The position numbers and the translations under genes were made by a program. This document shows, piece after piece, positions 30,017-40,783 of a DNA stretch of 64,000 nucleotides (its first letter is position 1; each line of letters begins with the position of its first letter). The notes under the pieces are model-generated. The model was given only the letters and a program-made list of their open reading frames with translations, searched no databases and was not told where the DNA came from. Source of the stretch: Microstegium vimineum (Eukaryota; Streptophyta; Magnoliopsida; Poales; Poaceae); assembly GCA_022036555.1 (NCBI GenBank), contig CM039126.1:26827935-26891934 (forward strand), given 5' to 3'.

Positions 30017-31329
30017 ATGCCTCGTCAAGCGGTTACCTTCCCAGACTCGATGGTCCTCCCGGCGACCGGCACCATTCTCCAGATCGGATCTATGTCCTAG
30101 ACCGTCGACTCTACTCCACGCGGCGCAGACGCGCCGCCGCCCATGCATCGCTCCGCCGCGCCAATATACCACCCGCGAAAGAAGATTGACATCGACGACC
30201 TGGTCGACGCCATCGATCGCTCCAGTAGTAGTATTATGGATTGCCACGACCTCGTGCAGTTGGCACGACGCCGACTCCCTGGCCACCACGGCTGCCGACC
30301 ACGCCGCCACCGGTCCCCGCCGAAGACGATGGCTGCGATGACCAGGGAGACTCCCCCTCATCCAGCAATGCCTTATGGGCTCTGTAATCAGGCCGCAGCT
30401 TTCCAGCACCAAATGTACCGATCGGTCTCCGACCAGATCCTGGCCGCCCCATCGTAAACACCGTCATCATCTCCGCGGTCCCCAGTGACTCCGACCAGGC
30501 AGTGTCCCTCGATGGCACGACCTGATTGGGTTCAGCCACCACCACAGGGACAGAGATCGCCGATTCCTCTGGATCGACCAGCAGTTTGCCGGATTTCCCT
30601 CCGGGCTTCGGAGGGTTAATTTTTCAAGTCTCCGCAGACAGCGTCGCCCCTGACAACGAGACAGACGCCGACCGGATCGCAAGAGAACAACACAATGCCA
30701 AGCGCGCCCGGAGGCGCGAAGAGGAGCGCTGTGAGCAGGAACGAGTCGCATGAGAACAACATGAGCTGGAGCAGACGAATCGTGATCGCCCGCCACGGCG
30801 CAACCTCCAGCAGGACTTCGACAAGGTGGGTGACGTTCCGGTTTACCCGACCCCCAGCGCCAATCTAGCGGTAGCCGCCTGCGAGCTCTCCAAGTTCCCC
30901 CCTCCACCACACCCAAGATTGAAAAGATAGAAGCCCACATCATGGCGGCGGTGGTCCAGGTCAACAAGGCAGGTCCTCCGCCGGAATTCTCCGGCCAGTC
31001 CCACAGCAGGAACCACGGACGAAGCCCGCGATGACAAAGAACTCTATGGGCCCCGGCGTGATCGAGCACCTGCACTGCCGCGCCAAAGCCCTCCGAGGGA
31101 GCAAAGAGGAGGATCACCACCTCACAATGGCGGTGAGCGTGAAAGACCCCGGCGTGATGGGTCACCACCTCTGGCGCACCGAAGCCCCCCGAGGGAACGT
31201 CGAAACAAATCCCCACGGTACAATGATGACAACCTCCGCCGTGGTCGGGCACTGCCACCAGCGCAAAGAGCAATCGGGGGACTATGCCCCTTCTCCGCAC
31301 GCCTCCGCATCGTCCAGTGGCCCCCGAAC
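30017..31329 (+). pseudogene. Decayed N-terminal part of gag, element F
   Basis: A frame starting at ATG 30017 reads MPRQAVTFPDSMVLPATGT and stops near 30100. The same start (M-x-x-QAVTFPxSM) opens the polyprotein of element G at 63331. The following kilobase is probably the rest of the gag N-terminal half, broken by stops and shifts: short frames in several registers, Arg/Pro-rich, without a recognisable domain. I therefore mark it as decayed rather than split it. Confidence 0.6.
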
Positions 31330-31767
31330 TTTAGAGTTACGTCGGTGGAAAAGTATGATGGCAAGGAAAATCCAGAGAAATTGGCGTCTACCTACGAGAT
31401 AGCTGTCTACGCCACCGGAGGAAATCAAGACATAATGGCTAACTACCTCCCGGTGATGTTGTCAACCTCCACCAACAGCTGGCTCCAAAAGATCCCAGAA
31501 GGCACCATCAACACCTGGGAACAACTCAAGGAAATCTTCGTCAAGACGTACAAGGCCACATGTGTCCAGCCTGGGATGAGGTACGACTTGGAGAGCGTCC
31601 GCCAGAGGAGCAATAAGAGCCTCCGGGAGTACATCAGGCGTTTCTCCGACAAGCGGATGAACATCGCAGAGATATCTGACCCAGAGGCCATCGCCATCTT
31701 CTCCAACGTCTTGTGGGCGGACGACCTCAGAAACATGCTGACGCGGAAAAGCATAACAAACATATAA
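31330..31767 (+). pseudogene. gag: Gag core domain, element F
   Basis: The open stretch contains the retrotransposon gag core. It has a VEKYDGKENPEKL entry, AYLP-like and SWLQKIPEGTINTWEQLKE segments, and the closing LREYIRRFSDKRMNI. This matches the Tat-lineage gag, which builds the particle. An ATG at 31345 lies inside the domain and is unlikely to be the original start; the true start is 30017, now cut off by stops. The frame ends at 31765-31767. No zinc knuckle is evident in the degenerate stretch that follows to 32200. Confidence 0.8.
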
Positions 31768-32208
31768 GCGCTCATAACGATCGCGAATCCCTACGCCAAT
31801 AAAGATGATGCCACCCGCAGCAGGGAGAACAGGCGGCGCTACTCTTGATCTCCAGAACGTACAAGGGATAACGATCGCCGACCAGACTATCGCATCAAGG
31901 GGAGGGCCGGCGACCACCGGGACTTCCGATCGGGTAACTCCGAGCGCTACCCGCAGAGGTATGACTACAGGGGCGACAACCGCTATGTCGCCAACATGAA
32001 CACCCGACCAAAGAAGAACTACGACGCCAGCTACGAGAAGATCCTCGATGGCCCTTGCCCTATACACAAAAACTCCAAATGCTCCATGCGCAATTGCGAT
32101 CTCCTTGAGTCCATGGTGAAGGCAAGAAGCGACAAGAGAGCGAATTGAGATGACTCCGACAAGGGCAAAGAGCAAGAGCCACCGCCTCTGGAGTTCCGAC
32201 CAGCTTCA

Positions 32209-32955
32209 ATGATGTACTCCATCTTCAGGGGCAGCGTGGTTGTGGAAGGAGAGAGGCGACGCCGCCAAGTTCGCAAGGATGTCTACTCGGTCTCAACAAT
32301 AGGAGATGATTCAGCCAATGCTCGCTACCTCGACTGGTCGGAACAACCAATTAGCTTCTCCGGAGAAGATGAGTGGACGGATTATAGATACCCCGACCGC
32401 TTCCCACTCATCGTGGATCCAACCATCACCACGTGTCGCTTCAGGAAGGTGCTGGTCGATGGTGGTAGCGCGCTCAATATCATATTCGCCGATGCATTCC
32501 GCCAATTCGACTACTCCAAGAAGGACCTCCTGCCCACCAATTTCTCCTTCTGGGGGATCATCCCCAATAAGGCGTTAACACCGGTAGGCCGGATCACCCT
32601 ACCTGTGCAATTTGGTGACCAAAACCACTTCAGAGTGGAGAACATTAACTTCATCATCGCCGACTTCAAGATAGCCTACCACGCGATACATGGTCGACCA
32701 GCACTCGCCAAACTCATGGCAGTCCCACACTACATGTACATGGTGCTGAAGATCCCAACACAACAAGGCATCCTCACCCTTCGCACCAACCTGAAGATTG
32801 CATATGAGTGCGAGCAGCATACGATAAACGCCGTCGAGAGGCCCAGTATCCATGATACGTACAATTCTAAAGCCAGCGACAACCCCGCCGCAAAGAAGCA
32901 GAAGGAAGCAGAACAAGCAGCAACCACCGCCGACCCCCTCTGTGAGCAACCATAG
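32209..32955 (+). pseudogene. Protease-like segment of element F, ending the sense coding region
   Basis: The frame of 248 codons holds VLVDGGSALNIIF with the catalytic Asp at 32458 (DGGS form, as is common in Tat-type elements). It also has FGDQNHFRVENINFIIADF, AIHGRPALAKLMAVPHYMYMVLKIPT and ends in a charged tail and a stop. Element G has the same region (DGGS at 62518-62529) and runs on into RT, whereas here the frame closes and no pol follows. An in-frame upstream part (FRPAS) precedes the ATG, so the start at 32209 is not the natural one. The protease core looks largely preserved. Confidence 0.8.
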
Positions 32956-34049
32956 AAGACCGTCCTCTCCAGGCGATGTGAAACGATGCCATCGCATAAA
33001 CATAGTCCAATAAAAGCTTGTACCATATACTCTTCCAATAATGAATAAAGGCTCCTCGTTTCGCATATATTTTTTCTAACAGAACCTGTTGAGCAAGAAA
33101 AACGCTCACGGCGTACGACGACCTCTGCAAAACGCTCACGGCATATGATGACCCTGCAAAACGCTCAAAGCGCACAGAGGTCACTTCAACAACCACCGCG
33201 GCGTACGACGACCACGGCAATATAGCTACTAAACGATCGACGACCTCTCCAAAACACTCTCATAGTGTTCGACAACCTCTCCAAAATGCAACAGGGCATT
33301 TCTCCAAACAACTTGGCCATAACCAGAAAGCACCCAAAGCTGGCCCGCCAAAGAACCATAACGAATAGAAGTAGCTACCCTAAGCGCTATGAATTCATTG
33401 ACAGACCTCCCAAGTGGCATTTCCCTAGAAGCTGGGCGATGTCATTTGGGTCGGGAGCTGTGAGGTTGTGTGCCCAGAATCTTTAAACGACCACGGTACG
33501 GTCGATGACTCTACAAGCAGCATGGCTTTTCGACAAGCGTCTATAGGAATGGTCTCCACAGGCCCTAGTCACACCACGATCGAGCCTCTCGGAAAAAGGC
33601 CCTGTCACTAGCATCTCCCTAAGCGTGCATGAGTTGTTCGCCCTCTGCGCCGCGGGGTTGCCTGCAGCGTGCCTCCTCGGGAGTCCTTATGTATCCTACG
33701 CGTGAAGTGGTGCTATCCCTACGATCTAGACCATTTGAGACCCAAGGCCGAACGATTCATCGCTACGGCTCACGACTTAGCAGGCACGACAGGACATACA
33801 AGTGAAACAAAAGCTAACCGCCCCAGATATATTACAGCTTTGTAGTTTTCACTTACACGTCCGAACACTTGTATCCGAGATACAAATTATCGCTGCCCCG
33901 CAGCAAAATAGAGCATAACAAGAAAGTCGAGACCCCAAACAGAAGGGACCACACCTAAAGATTAGTCACTGTGATGATTACAATTTCATCCTACCGATGC
34001 GATAAGCGACTACTTCACTAATGTTCCTAGTCCAGAGATCAAACTCATG
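32956..34049 (+). other. Non-coding region of F with degenerate tandem repeats
   Basis: 33085-33300 contains five or six decayed copies of a unit of about 30-40 bases (CAAAACGCTCACGGCGTACG ... GACC). The related array in G is at 58610-58750, right after pol. 33700-33880 matches 58060-58220 of G in reverse orientation. No gene is visible. Confidence 0.7.
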
Positions 34050-34745
34050 TCAAAGCTGACATTGTAGGCTACAATACATAATGATCCCAGGCATATTGGT
34101 ACCAAAGAGGCGGCACTCGTCCCAGATGCACTGATGAGGATCGACGACGATGACCAACTTCGGCACATCCTCCGGAGCACGAATCCACCGTTGCCGCCAG
34201 ATGACATGAAGATCGTCATGAGAGCGCTGCCGAAGATGACGCAAAGCTCGATCACAAAACCGACCATCTGGAAGGTCACCTGCGTTGAGTCGACCAATGA
34301 TAGCTATCACCTCCGTATTTGCTGAATTCGCATAATACAGAATCATGGCCTGGAAGAACATGGTGACCTTGTCTCCAGCAGCCACTGCTCGCTTGATAAG
34401 CAACTGCCCATTAGGGTCTCTCCCCCACAACATCAACTCTTCGCACCACAAAAAAAACAATGCCTCAGGGTGACCGGCCACAATAAAACGCTGCTCAAAG
34501 GCAGTCTCCAGAAAAGGGTAGTAGGGTCGACAAAAATCTTGAACACGCCGAAGGGACAAGAGCCGAATCGTCGATGCATCATCACAAAAGTCACGGAAGA
34601 GACGACAGATCGAACGAATATTCATATACTCATGCACATTGTCACCATCGTCGATCACACGAAGAAGAATTTGGAATATCAGATCTTCCTGCAGAGCCAG
34701 CAGGGCGGCGAACCCCGCCGAAGGATGTGCGCCGCCACCTTCCAT
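34050..34745 (-). CDS. F-box-like protein encoded antisense inside element F
   Basis: An intact 231-codon frame on the strand opposite to the element, between the protease and the 3' LTR. Residues about 18-68 fit a plant F-box: LQEDLIFQILLRVI, a SICRLFRDFCDD segment, then LLSLRRV. Residues about 78-140 fit the repeat-like part of the At1g67623/At2g35280-type F-box family: AGHPEALFFLWCEEL, LLIKRAVAAGDK, MILYYANS. The C terminus has the paired cysteines of that family (CIWDEC ... CSLQC). F-box proteins join SCF ubiquitin ligases through Skp1; whether this one does is unknown. A TATA box lies 118 bases upstream at 34863-34870. It reads as a captured host gene. The frame has no stop or shift, unlike the element's own genes. 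The family call is from motifs only. Confidence 0.7.
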   Translation of the reverse strand: MEGGGAHPSAGFAALLALQEDLIFQILLRVIDDGDNVHEYMNIRSICRLFRDFCDDASTIRLLSLRRVQDFCRPYYPFLETAFEQRFIVAGHPEALFFLWCEELMLWGRDPNGQLLIKRAVAAGDKVTMFFQAMILYYANSANTEVIAIIGRLNAGDLPDGRFCDRALRHLRQRSHDDLHVIWRQRWIRAPEDVPKLVIVVDPHQCIWDECRLFGTNMPGIIMYCSLQCQL

Positions 34746-34862
34746 CCCCGTCGATGAAATCCTAGCACTGATGAATCCCCTCTACTATCTGATCACCTTT
34801 TGCGGCTAGCAAGCATGGAGATTATTGAACAATGAGGACGGAAACCCTCTCAGATCACCACC

Positions 34863-34870
34863 ATATATAG
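34863..34870 (-). promoter_or_regulatory. TATA box upstream of the F-box-like frame
   Basis: The minus strand reads CTATATATGG, 118 bases before the ATG at 34745, a normal distance for a plant promoter with a short leader. Confidence 0.6.
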
Positions 34871-34949
34871 AACCGCCGCCTTTTCATATCCTCGACGCAT
34901 TTGGTGAGTCAAGGAGACGCGACCCTTCCCGTTCCGCCAACCGTCGGAG

Positions 34950-35090
34950 TTGTCCGTTATACCGGGCGGCGCGGCGCTTCATCTTCTAGGGTTTTTGGGA
35001 AACCGCAACGATCAAATACGGAACCGCCACGCCACCCACTCCTCGCGCCTCAAATATGGGCCGCTAACTGTGCGGTTAATTCGGTCCATT
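34950..35090 (-). promoter_or_regulatory. Antisense promoter block of F, shared with element G
   Basis: On the minus strand this carries GTTGCGGTTTCCCAAAAACC (34990-35010), a preceding GGCGGTTCCGTATT and a following GCCGCGCCGCCCGGTATAA. The same string of motifs in the same order stands at 55397-55471 on the plus strand of G, upstream of the antisense gene there. The TATAAA-like box in G is TATAAC here. Both blocks point away from the 3' LTR and against the element. Confidence 0.65.
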
Positions 35091-35164
35091 TACTTCCTTT
35101 CTGTTCTCCATTACATATTTACTTCCAGATAATTCCATCAATTTACGGCTAATGATTTTTTGAA

Positions 35165-35665
35165 TATCACTAACGCTACAGTCTCGGGGACTGGATGCGT
35201 AATCTTGTTACAATAACATGGCTATAGTAGTATGGTGGGCAGGATCCACAGAGATTGCGGTTTAACCACACTCGGGGACTTCGTCTAAAGTCATATCAAG
35301 CAAGGCTCGGGGACTGCAGCCATGACACTGAAGAATAACACCCAGGGACTGATGCCCGGGGACTTCAAATCAAGCAACATGACCCCGATGCAAGAACCTC
35401 CTAAGCTCCTTATATCAGGCTCGGTGACTACGGGTATTCACAATCGTTTCTCATTAAACTCGTATTTCAGTATTTCAATTTTTAGATATATGATCCTGAT
35501 ACAAGAAGCTTTCAGTTTCTTACATCAGGCTCAGGGACTACGGGTATTCGTAGTCATTTACGAAACTCATACTTCAATTTACATACCTTACGCACTTTCT
35601 TATAAAGCATTCCACCACGTGCATACTTCACCTGCTACCATGCTCGGGGACTAAGTGGGTACACT
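35165..35665 (+). repeat. Dispersed CTCGGGGACT repeats in the 3' part of F
   Basis: At least seven copies of CTCGGGGACT or close variants lie 30-110 bases apart, several followed by ACGGGTATTC. Element G has the same series reversed at about 54660-55140 (AGTCCCCGAGC). No gene is visible in 35165-36025. Confidence 0.8.
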
Positions 35666-36025
35666 TCACCTCGCGGTGAATGTACTGATTTTCTTCTCGA
35701 CAACGCTCTGCTGTTTTTGATGTTGTTTTTGCAGAGGCTAAGTGGGTACACTTCACCATGGAAGGACTTTTCAAAAGTTTTCTTCTTCAGCACGTCACAT
35801 CCTCCCGACAAGCAGCCGCAGCACTCGACGAGGCGACCAGTTCGCCCATCACGCTATCATAATCTTGACCAGCCCGACCTGGTCGAGAGGCTTCTCCGAT
35901 CAGGACCGCGACCAGGGAGCCTGGTCGGGGCTTCACGATAACCATGATGCATGATGGCGACCAGCTGAACACCTCCAAGCATGATGTTGCGGGCTCGCCG
36001 GAAGAATATAACATGCTCGGCGACT

Positions 36026-36442
36026 TGTTGGGGATATTACCTTGGCATATCCCCAGGGACCTTATGGGCCTACTGACCAAAAGACGGCCTGGCCCGCGAG
36101 GCCTTGCGGCACGCGACCAGCCCGTCGTGCTCGCCAAGGACTCCTAAGAAGTCTTGCTCGCCAAGGAAGATCCTAGTAGATAGACTCAGATCCCTTGCCT
36201 TAAGGGTCCGATCGTAATCTGTTAGGATATGGAAATTGTAACCCTGCTCCCCGGCTATATAAGGCGAGCAGGGAACCCCTCCAAAAATCTCTCTCTCAGA
36301 TCATCTACAGATCTTGTAACCTAGTACTCAGATCAATCCAGCCACTAGAACATAGGACGTATGGTATTACGGTGATTTGCCGGCCCAAACCTGTCTAAAT
36401 CGCCGTGTCTACGCTCTCTATGTTACGCTTGTTTCGTCAACA
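36026..36442 (+). repeat. 3' LTR of element F, 417 bases
   Basis: It matches 29493-29979 except for a deletion of about 70 bases just before the last TTTCGTC. TATA box at about 36255-36262. It ends CGTCAACA followed by the ACTCC duplication. Confidence 0.9.
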
Positions 36443-36447
36443 ACTCC

Positions 36448-36530
36448 AAAGAATCTTGAATGTCTTCACTTCTTGGTTTCGTCTGACTCTTGTTTTGGTA
36501 TCCTAAACTTCCTCCGGTTCTTCATTGTAT
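36448..36530 (-). pseudogene. Chromodomain, N-terminal part
   Basis: After a stop at 36503-36505 the minus strand continues DTKTRVRRNQEVKTFKILWS, the start of the chromodomain, up to the element F target site. It joins 29289 to 29164 on the other side. Confidence 0.82.
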
Positions 36531-37942
36531 TCCAAATCGGATCTGACCATGATGTGGGAACTCTGGATAGCTTCTTCTTCCAAAACTCGAAGACATTTCT
36601 TGAACTGTGACACATGGAACACTAGAAAGATAGCACTAATTTCTAGAGGTAACTGCACTTGGTAAGCTACTTTGCCCTTCTTGGCAACGATCCAATAAGG
36701 TCCAACATATCGGGGTGCTAACTTTTTCTTAATTCCAAAGCGGCGGACGCCTCTCATAGGTGATACCTTAAGGTACACATAGTCACCCACTTGAAACTCC
36801 AAAGGTCTCCTCCTTCGATCCGCATATCCTTTCTGTCGGGACTGAGCTGCACGGATATGTTGTTGAACATCTCGAACAATTTCTTCTGCCTCCTTTACAT
36901 AATCCGTACCATAGAATCCTTTGTCTCCTGGTTCGATCCAATTGACAGGGGTTCTACACCTTCGTCCGTACAAGGCATCGAACGGTGCCATCTTAATACT
37001 TTCCTGGTAATTGTTGTTGTAGGAGAACTCTGCTAGAGGCAACCATTTCTCTCATGATCCTTTTGCTGACACAACACATGCTCTCAACATGTCTTTGAAA
37101 ACTTGATTTACTCATTTCGTTTGTCCATCTGTCTGAGGATGATAAGTAGAACTTTGAATTAACTTTGTTCCCAACTCCTTGTGTAACTTCTCCCAAAACC
37201 GAGCGATAAACTGAGATCCTCTATCTGATACGATGGTTTTGGGAATACCATGTAGTCTCAGAATATTCTGAACATACAACTCTGCATACTGATGTGGTCG
37301 GTAGGTAACCTTGATGGGTACAAAGTGAGCTACCTTTGTTAAGCGATCCACAATAACCCATATTGAGTCATTTCCTTTCTGAGTGGTGGGTAACCCTGTG
37401 ATGAAGTCCATACTGATATCTTCCCACTTCCACTCAGGTATAGATAAAGCTTGTAGCAAACCGGCCGGTTTCATGTGTACCGCCTTAATGCGAAAACATG
37501 TATCACACTTTGCGACATATTCCACAATATCCAATTTCATTTTAGACCACCAATACCTTGTCCTGAGGTCATGATACATCTTGCTACTACCAGGGTGAAT
37601 TGATAGCTTTGAGTTATGTGCTTCATTGAGAATTCTATCTCGCAGAGCCTGGTCCTTAGGAACTACCAAACGTTGATTGAACCAAAGGACTCCTCGCTCA
37701 TCCACTTTGAAATTCAGAGATTCGCTGGTTTCCAACCTTTGTTTGGTTTGCACAAGCTCTATGTTTGATTTTTGTCCCTCAATAATATCACTATCCAAGG
37801 TACATTGGATCGTAATATTATTTAGCACCAAAGGATGCATCAGATCAAATCCATCTTCTAATAGAGGTTGCAACCAGTTGCAATGAGATTTGCGGCTCAA
37901 AGCATCTGCTACAACATTTGCTTTTCCAGGGTGGTAATGCAC
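36503..37942 (-). pseudogene. pol: Chromovirus integrase, broken and without the catalytic glutamate
   Basis: The N-terminal zinc-binding region reads IHPGSSKMYHDLRTRYWW...CDTC. The core has D in DFITGLP and D in IVSDRGSQF. At the third position family members have GQTERVNQ; here the minus strand gives GQTK followed by TGA near 37112. Thus the catalytic Glu is Lys and the next Arg codon is a stop, both explicable by C/G-to-T/A transitions. Reading resumes in register at MPLAEFSYNNNY (37042), with the GPY/F-type segment (LAPRYVGPYWIV) near 36700 and a LEYNEEPEE lead into the chromodomain. The conserved RNase H end (HYHPGKANVVADALSR) lies just upstream at 37942. Confidence 0.9.
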
Positions 37943-39269
37943 TTCTAGGTTATAATCCTTTATTAACTCTAACCATCTCCTATCTCATGTTCAGTTCAGC
38001 CTGGGTAAGCAGATACTTCAAACTCTTATGATCTGTGAAGATGTGGCACAAATTACCCATTAGGTAATGTCTCCATATTTTTAAACCATGCACAATTGCT
38101 GCTAGTTCCAAGTCATGCGTCGGGTAATTCTCCTCATGAGGTCAAAGTTGATGTGATGCATAAGCAATGACTCTCCCATTTTGCATCAACACACATCCCA
38201 AATCCAATGGTTGACGCGTCGCAAAACACATCAAAAGGTTCCTCCAAATTTGGTTGGGCCAAAACTGGTGCCGTGGTCAACAGTGTCTGCAAGGTACGGA
38301 ACGCTGTTCCACATTCTAGGCTCCATTCAAACTTCTTGTTTTTCTAAGTTAACCTTGTCATGGGCTTAGCTATCATAGAAAAGTCCGGGATAAAACGACG
38401 GTAGTATCCGGCCAATCCTAAAAAGCTGTGAACCTCGTGCACGTTAACATGTGCTTTCCAATTCATGACTTCTTGCACCTTTGAGGGGTCCACTGATCTA
38501 CCCTCTACTGACAAGATGTGTCCCAGAAATGGCACTTTGGTCAACCAAAACTCACACTTGCTAAACTTAGCATACAGCTTATGCTCCCTTAACCGTTTCA
38601 GCACTATTCTCAGGTCTTCGGCATGGTCTTTCTCATTTTCCAAGTTACCAAGATGTCATCGATGAAGACCACAACAAACTTATCCATCTCTTGCATGAAC
38701 ACGAAGTTCATCAAGTACATGAAATGCGCGGGCTCATTTGTCAATCCAAAAGACATCACTAGGTATTCATATAGACCATATCTGGTGGAGAAAGCGGTCT
38801 TGGGCACATCCTCTTTTTTGATCTTAATCTGATGGTAACCAGACCGTAAGTATATCTTGGAGAACACTTTAGCTTTAGACAACTGATCAAACAACAAATC
38901 AATCCGAGGCAACGGATATTTGTTTTTGATGGTAACCGAATTGAGAGGGCGATAGTCCACGCACATTCTTAAGGTCTTATCCTTCTTTTTCACAAAGATG
39001 GCGGGACATCCCCAAGGTGAACAACTCGGACGGATCAAACCTTTTTCCAACAACTCCTGGAGTTGAGTTTTGAGTTCTGCTAACTCGTTGGGTGGCATCC
39101 TATATGGTCTCCTGGATATAGGTGTTGTTCCGGGAGCCAACTCTATAGCAAACTCGACATCTCTGTCCAGGAGCAACCCTGGAAGATCATCAGGAAACAC
39201 ATCTGGAAACTCACAAACTACAAGAATCTTATCCAACAACTGTGTAGTGATGGAAAACAAGACTCCCAG
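37943..39269 (-). pseudogene. pol: Chromovirus reverse transcriptase and RNase H, frameshifted
   Basis: RT motifs on the minus strand are PGTTPISRRPYRMPP, LLEKGLIRPSCSPWG, FVKKKDKTLRMCVDYRPLN, FSKIYLRSGYHQI, and FIDDILV with the active site at 38655-38666. The first catalytic Asp, normally in FSKIDLRSGYHQ, is Tyr, so the enzyme would be inactive even without the frameshift near 38640. The thumb region LRIVLKRLREHKLYAKFSKCEFW follows to 38344. 37943-38340 covers RNase H in several short frames with stops, ending at HYHPGKANVVADALSR. The frame is continuous with the protease upstream except for a stop at 39270-39272. Confidence 0.9.
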
Positions 39270-39726
39270 CTAATTTTGATTCTTAGGTAAGATAATTCCA
39301 GAAGTGGCTCCATTCTGGGGGTTTGTGATATATATTGCACGCTGGGCTATATCTAGATGCACTCTCCAAGCTTTCATCCACTCCATTCGAAGAATGACAT
39401 CTCGACCTAGCTCAGGTATTTCAATGAGATGGACACTGACCGAGGTTGTCCCCATTGTAATCTCTACGTCCTGTACCATTTTCCGAGTATATAGTATAGC
39501 TCCAGTTGCACTAATCTGATACTCATTTTCCAACTCTAGCACCTTCTGCTGACTTCGCAGCACGAAGTTCCCACTAATGAATGAATGCGATGCTCCAAAA
39601 TCAAACAAGATAACTGTAGGACATTGATTAACAAGGACCGTACCAGCTGTGATAGGTTCTCCCTCCGGCACTTCTTCCCAGGTGGTGTGTGTGGACGTTC
39701 CCTGTGCGAGGCCTCGAATGGTTGAA
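39270..39726 (-). pseudogene. Chromovirus protease with altered active site
   Basis: The minus strand encodes VLFDFGASHSF-type sequence (39602-39594 for the DFG triplet), where active chromovirus proteases have DSGASHSF. Ser-to-Phe at the second catalytic-loop position should abolish function. Further motifs GRDVILRMEWM (normally LGMDWL) and a tail to 39273 follow. The frame ends with a stop at 39270-39272, just before the RT region, in the same register. Confidence 0.85.
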
Positions 39727-40783
39727 CTACTTCCTGGGCTTTGTGCATAAACGAGATAGGTGACCAGCTTGACCACAGTTAAAGCATGGCGCCACAACAT
39801 AGGGCGCCTTCTGCCCTCCAGCTCCAGATCCTCCGGCTTTATCCTTGTTCTGCTGCAGGGGTGCAGTGAAGGGCCTCTGGTAGGCCGGACGAGCACGAGC
39901 ATTGGTCATCTTCCCTTGAGGTGGATGGAACCGTGCACCAGCCTGCGGTGGACAATACACTGGCCTTGAAGCATTAGGACCCCTATTCTGGTGGGATCCT
40001 CCCTTTGGGACTCGACGACGAGTCTCTGCAAGCAACCTGTTGTCATTGGCCTCCTAGTTCAAACAGTCACTGATGAAGTCACTGAAGGTGAGGCGGTAGC
40101 TGTTTCCATCTTGGACAGAAGGGCGACATTCATGCCTCTCTTGAAGCTTGCGATCTTCTTGGTGTCGGTGTTGACGAAGTCAGTGGCATAGCGAGCCAAC
40201 CAGTTGAAACTGGAAAGGTACTGTGTCACTGACCGGGTACCCTGAGCAAGCCTCATCAACTCAGTGAGCTTCATCTCCATCACTCCTTCTGGGATGTAGT
40301 GACGGTACATAGCTATGGAGAACCGTTCCCAGGTGATAGCAGTGCGAGCGGGGAGATTCTCGCGGTATTGGGTCCACCAGATCCCCGCAGGTTCTTCCAG
40401 CATGTGCGTGACATACTCCACCTTTAACTCCACTGTCATACGCAGAAGTCGGAACTTCTGGACCATGGAGTTTAGCCATTCATTGGCCTCTAGCGGTTCA
40501 GTAGCTTCCTTGAAGATCAGAGGCGTGTGTCCATGAACTCCTTATAGGAGCTGTACTGATTAGGTGCGGCCCCTTACTGCTGCCTGCGCTGCTGAGTCGT
40601 GTTGGTGGCGATTTTGCGCAAGGTCTCATTCATCTGACGCTGCATCTCCTCCACACTCCTTTGGCTACCCAAGAACTGGCTAAAGAACGCTTCTGGCGTG
40701 ATAGGAGGTGGTGGTGGGGGTGGCAGCTCCTCCTTGGGGGCCTCACCCTCATTCCGATTCTGGCGATGAGTGTTAGCCGACAT
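39727..40783 (-). pseudogene. gag: Chromovirus gag, broken
   Basis: Starts MSANTHRQNRNEGEAPKEEL at 40783 with a proline run, then a stop near 40574. A one-base shift follows in the stretch before KFRLLRMTVELKVEYVTHML. The retrotransposon gag core (GIWWTQYRENLP, ITWERFSIAMYRHYIPEGV, LSSFNWLARYATDFV) runs to about 40060. After another shift the basic linker and a CX2CX4HX4C knuckle (CFNCGQAGHLSRLC, 39745-39786) end the protein. The order and spacing fit Tekay/Del gag. The frame switches show it is a relic. Confidence 0.87.

Larger units (their letters stand above)
29295..36442 (+). mobile_element. Element F: Tat-lineage Gypsy without pol, carrying an antisense F-box-like gene
   Basis: The element begins with an LTR fragment plus a piece of 3' internal sequence (29295-29492). 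A full LTR (29493-29979), a primer-site-like sequence, decayed gag, protease, non-coding repeats, an antisense frame (34745-34050), repeated CTCGGGGACT motifs and the 3' LTR (36026-36442) follow. No RT, RNase H or integrase is present, so it would depend on another element. LTR, primer site and most non-coding blocks match element G at 53799-63864. It sits inside the chromovirus chromodomain with an ACTCC duplication. Confidence 0.88.

Noticed and set aside
30467..31300. 277-codon minus-strand frame opposite the gag region of F
   Set aside because: It is antisense to the decayed gag in GC-rich sequence, with no domain and no counterpart in G.
33085..33300. CRISPR-like array
   Set aside because: Repeat units are irregular, overlap in sequence and have no unique spacers. 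The genome is a plant's, and the repeat is part of a retrotransposon tail.
34134..34757. Plus-strand frames at 34134-34325 and 34470-34757
   Set aside because: They are complements of the F-box-like frame and carry no recognisable domain.
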